Source: JAUUSJ01 sp051880475 (GTDB taxonomy: Bacteria; Bacillota; Clostridia; Lachnospirales; Lachnospiraceae). Taken from it: a stretch of 64,000 nt of DNA. Made by a program: the position numbers and the translations under genes. Of this stretch, positions 61,683-64,000 are shown piece after piece. Within the stretch, counting starts at the first letter, position 1, and every line of letters starts with the position of its first letter. Location: positions 1 through 64,000 of the forward strand of contig JBJEOA010000049.1 in assembly GCA_051880475.1 (NCBI GenBank). The letters are read 5' to 3'. The notes beneath the pieces are model-generated. The model searched no databases and was not told where the DNA came from. It was given only the letters and a program-made list of their open reading frames with translations.

Positions 61683-62573
61683 ATGATTAATTTATTTGAA
61701 AATGCAGATTTTGAATATGCTAGCTCAGACAATTCATTAGTGATTTATAATGATTGTATGGATACACTGAAAAAAATGAAAGAGAAAACGGTTGATTTGA
61801 TTTTTGCAGACCCCCCATACAATTTAGGTAAGGATTTTGGAAATGATAGTGACTTGTGGACTGATAGAAAGAAATATCTTGAATGGTGCTATGCTTGGAT
61901 TGATGAATGTTTTAGAATATTAAAAGATGATGGAACATTTTATTTAATGAATTCAACACAGAATATACCATATATTTCTATTTATTTGCAGGAACATTAT
62001 TATATTGTAAATGATATTGTGTGGGCTTATGATAGCTCTGGTGTTCAATCAAAGAAGAAATATGGTTCTTTATATGAGCCAATTTTAATGGCCACCAAAA
62101 ATGAAAAGGTTAAATATACTTTCAATTATCAAGATATATTGGTTGAAGCAAAAACAGGAGCAAAAAGAGGACTTATCGATTATAGAAAGAATCCTCCACA
62201 GCCGTATAACACGGAAAAGGTGCCAGGAAATGTGTGGGAATTTCCGAGAGTGCGATTTAAAATGGAGGAGTATGAGAATCATCCATCACAAAAGCCGGAA
62301 GTTTTATTGGAAAGAATAATTAAAGCATCAAGTAATGCGGATGAAATCGTTTTAGATCCATTTGGTGGTAGTTTTTCTACATCAGCAGTAGCTACCAGAT
62401 TAGGAAGAAGAGCTATCAGCATGGATATCAATAAGGAATATTTTAAAATAGGAATTCGTAGAACAGGAATTGCTAAAGTCTATGGGGATGAGGTGCTTCA
62501 GAAAGATAAGAGCCGAAAAACAAAAAATACTTCAAAAAAAGACCATAAATCTTTATATCAAACAGTTAGTTAA
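61683..62573 (+). CDS. DNA adenine methyltransferase, YhdJ-like
   Basis: A 296-residue beta-class N6-adenine methyltransferase: catalytic DPPY at 43-46 early in the protein, target-recognition region in the middle, and the S-adenosylmethionine site DPFGGSFSTS near 225. Long stretches resemble E. coli YhdJ (YDSSGVQ, GSLYEPILM, EAKTG, NPPQPYN, ENHPSQKPE), an enzyme that methylates ATGCAT. It follows the endonuclease after nine bases (GGAGATTTAT ribosome site). A carboxy-terminal lysine-rich tail is present. Confidence 0.9.
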   Translation: MINLFENADFEYASSDNSLVIYNDCMDTLKKMKEKTVDLIFADPPYNLGKDFGNDSDLWTDRKKYLEWCYAWIDECFRILKDDGTFYLMNSTQNIPYISIYLQEHYYIVNDIVWAYDSSGVQSKKKYGSLYEPILMATKNEKVKYTFNYQDILVEAKTGAKRGLIDYRKNPPQPYNTEKVPGNVWEFPRVRFKMEEYENHPSQKPEVLLERIIKASSNADEIVLDPFGGSFSTSAVATRLGRRAISMDINKEYFKIGIRRTGIAKVYGDEVLQKDKSRKTKNTSKKDHKSLYQTVS

Positions 62574-62683
62574 AAGTCATTGATTGTAGCAGAGTAATTG
62601 TATGGCAAATCAAAGCTTTTGCGGTTGTATTATCTGCAATAGTCCATGTTGCGATTTGCTTTAAAGATTATAAAAAAAGCTAC

Positions 62684-62735
62684 AAAAAGAAACTCCTAAT
62701 CCCCTCAAGATTGAGGAAATTAGGAGTTTCTTTTT
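62684..62735. terminator. Bidirectional terminator between the methyltransferase and the activase-related gene
   Basis: AAAAAGAAACTCCTAAT and ATTAGGAGTTTCTTTTT, with inner CTCAA/TTGAG, form a long stem between convergent genes. Confidence 0.87.
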
Positions 62736-62751
62736 AATGATTTTAACTATT

Positions 62752-64000
62752 CTAATTATCTAAGTTCTTCTTAGCCGTAGAAAGCATCAACTTAATACGA
62801 TTAATCTGATTTACCTCACTTGCACCTGGGTCGTAGTCAATTGCCACAATATTTGCCTTGGGATGCTGATAGCGAATTTCTTTAATAACTCCCTTGCCGA
62901 CGATATGGTTTGGTAGGCAGGCAAATGGCTGAGTACAAACGATGTTTGGCACACCGCTGTGGATAAGTTCCATCATCTCACCAGTTAGGAACCAGCCCTC
63001 ACCAGTTTGATTACCGAGCGACACAAAATTTTCTGCCATTTTTGCTAAATCCTCGATATGAGCAGATGGAGTAAAATGCTTACTCTTCTTTAACGCATCA
63101 TTGATAGGCTTTCTACATTGTTCAATTGCCTGAATACCGAGCTTGCAAAGAGCAGCAGATTGTTTTGATTTTCCAAGATATTTCGCCTTAAAGTCTGTAT
63201 TATAAAAACTATAGAGCAAGAAATCAACTAAATCTGGAACGACTGCCTGCGCACCTTCCGCCTCGAGGAGTTCCACTAAGTGATTATTTGCATCTGGAAG
63301 AAATTTTACTAAAATTTCTCCTACAATACCAACCTTTGGTTTTTCGATATGTAATCTTGGAAGTTCATCAAACTCTTTAATGATTGCTTTTACATTTTTC
63401 TTAAATCCAGAAATAGTAGCTTTCTCCAAAGAATCTTGACAAATTTTCAGCCATTTTTTGTGAAGAGCATTGGCAGAGCCTGCAACTTTCTCATAAGGAC
63501 GGGTTGCGTAGAGAACTCTCATAAATAAATCTCCGTACAAGAAAGCTTGCACTGTGCGTTTTAAAAATGGTGCACTAATCTGAAATCCCTCATTTTTTTC
63601 AAGTCCCTGAACACTAATGCTGATGACTGGAATATGTCCGTATCCCATTTTTCCTAATGCTCTTCGAATAAATCCGATATAATTACTAGCACGGCATCCT
63701 CCGCCTGTCTGAGTGATGGCAAGAGCAACTTTATTTAAGTCATATTTTCCAGACTCAAGTGCATTGATTAATTGTCCGATAACAATAAGAGAAGGATAGC
63801 AGGCGTCATTATTTACATATTTAAGTCCTGTATTAACAGCAGATTTTCCCATTTCTGGAAGAATTTCCATATGCATATTAGAGTAATCCGCGGCAGCTTG
63901 AAGTAAATCAAAATGAATTGGTGACATCTGAGGAACTAAAATAGTATAGTCTTTAGCCATCTCTTTTGTAAATTCAATACGCTCAAAAGCTGCGGAAGAT
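62752..64000 (-). CDS. 2-hydroxyacyl-CoA dehydratase activase-related protein, 5' end outside window
   Basis: The frame is open through the right edge: 13 codons lie upstream of the ATG at 63960, reading SSAAFERIEFTKE, so the true start is outside the window. The visible 415 residues match the carboxy-terminal DUF2229-type portion of the large (about 1400-residue) activase-related proteins, with PQMSPIHFDLLQAAA, TQTGGGCRASNY and a CACLPNHIVGKG-like cluster segment (FACLPNHIVGKG). Such proteins are Fe-S ATPases linked to anaerobic 2-hydroxyacyl-CoA dehydration. Its substrate is unknown. Confidence 0.85.
   Translation of the reverse strand, partial: SSAAFERIEFTKEMAKDYTILVPQMSPIHFDLLQAAADYSNMHMEILPEMGKSAVNTGLKYVNNDACYPSLIVIGQLINALESGKYDLNKVALAITQTGGGCRASNYIGFIRRALGKMGYGHIPVISISVQGLEKNEGFQISAPFLKRTVQAFLYGDLFMRVLYATRPYEKVAGSANALHKKWLKICQDSLEKATISGFKKNVKAIIKEFDELPRLHIEKPKVGIVGEILVKFLPDANNHLVELLEAEGAQAVVPDLVDFLLYSFYNTDFKAKYLGKSKQSAALCKLGIQAIEQCRKPINDALKKSKHFTPSAHIEDLAKMAENFVSLGNQTGEGWFLTGEMMELIHSGVPNIVCTQPFACLPNHIVGKGVIKEIRYQHPKANIVAIDYDPGASEVNQINRIKLMLSTAKKNLDN

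Noticed and set aside
62602..62664. 20-codon cysteine-rich frame (MANQSFCGC...)
   Set aside because: No ribosome site. Another frame over the same bases reads like a membrane helix (KAFAVVLSAIVHVAICFKD), slightly like part of a UreI/AmiS-type helix, so this is probably a gene scrap; too short to assign.

Overview
The window is AT-rich and fits an anaerobic Gram-positive Clostridia genome, most likely a gut Lachnospiraceae. The evidence is strong AGGAGG-type ribosome sites with TTG/GTG starts, wall teichoic acid genes, a CIRCE/HrcA heat-shock site, old-yellow-enzyme-type flavin/Fe-S oxidoreductases, a 2-hydroxyacyl-CoA dehydratase activase-related protein and secreted cysteine-motif, Ig-like and BspA-LRR surface proteins. 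I see no tRNA, rRNA, CRISPR array, phage or complete insertion sequence. The species assignment is inference.

Layout. 0-7.1 kb: a teichoic acid operon (ABC exporter TagGH, TagD, a GT2-TagF fusion and two more CDP-glycerol glycerophosphotransferases) ending in a bidirectional terminator. 7.2-14.5 kb, minus strand: an RND efflux pump with its lipoprotein adaptor, an LCP ligase and a polyprenyl-phosphate sugar transferase. 14.8-23 kb: an HtrA protease, an arylsulfate sulfotransferase lipoprotein, htpG under a perfect CIRCE site, a GT2 glycosyltransferase and an AEC transporter. 23-26.1 kb: a secreted subtilase and a small zf-HC2-like protein. 26.3-32.4 kb: a complete urease operon (ureABC, UreI/AmiS channel, ureEFGD) whose promoter is followed at once by a terminator hairpin. 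32.4-38.7 kb: a phosphoglucomutase, a LysM-GH18 protein, and a phosphate pair (permuted PstS-like lipoprotein behind a candidate PhoP box, plus an Na/Pi cotransporter).

39-52.5 kb: the most interesting block. A chorismate mutase-shikimate kinase fusion is followed by two mirrored LysR/flavin-reductase modules, then a TIM-barrel isomerase/dehydratase, a YdiB-like quinate/shikimate dehydrogenase, a type I 3-dehydroquinate dehydratase and a TRAP transporter. I read it as a candidate anaerobic quinate/shikimate uptake and reduction system. The family assignments are firm; the pathway is inference.

52.6-58.8 kb: cell-envelope genes (M14 peptidase, LRR/InlB-repeat surface protein, L,D-transpeptidase), a small XRE regulator, and two promoters that share a TATAGTC repeat and probably form a small regulon. 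58.8-62.6 kb: a helicase zinc-finger remnant, hisH-hisF, and a restriction endonuclease with a YhdJ-like methyltransferase. The right edge carries the 3' part of a large dehydratase activase-related gene, and the left edge the first 15 codons of another gene.
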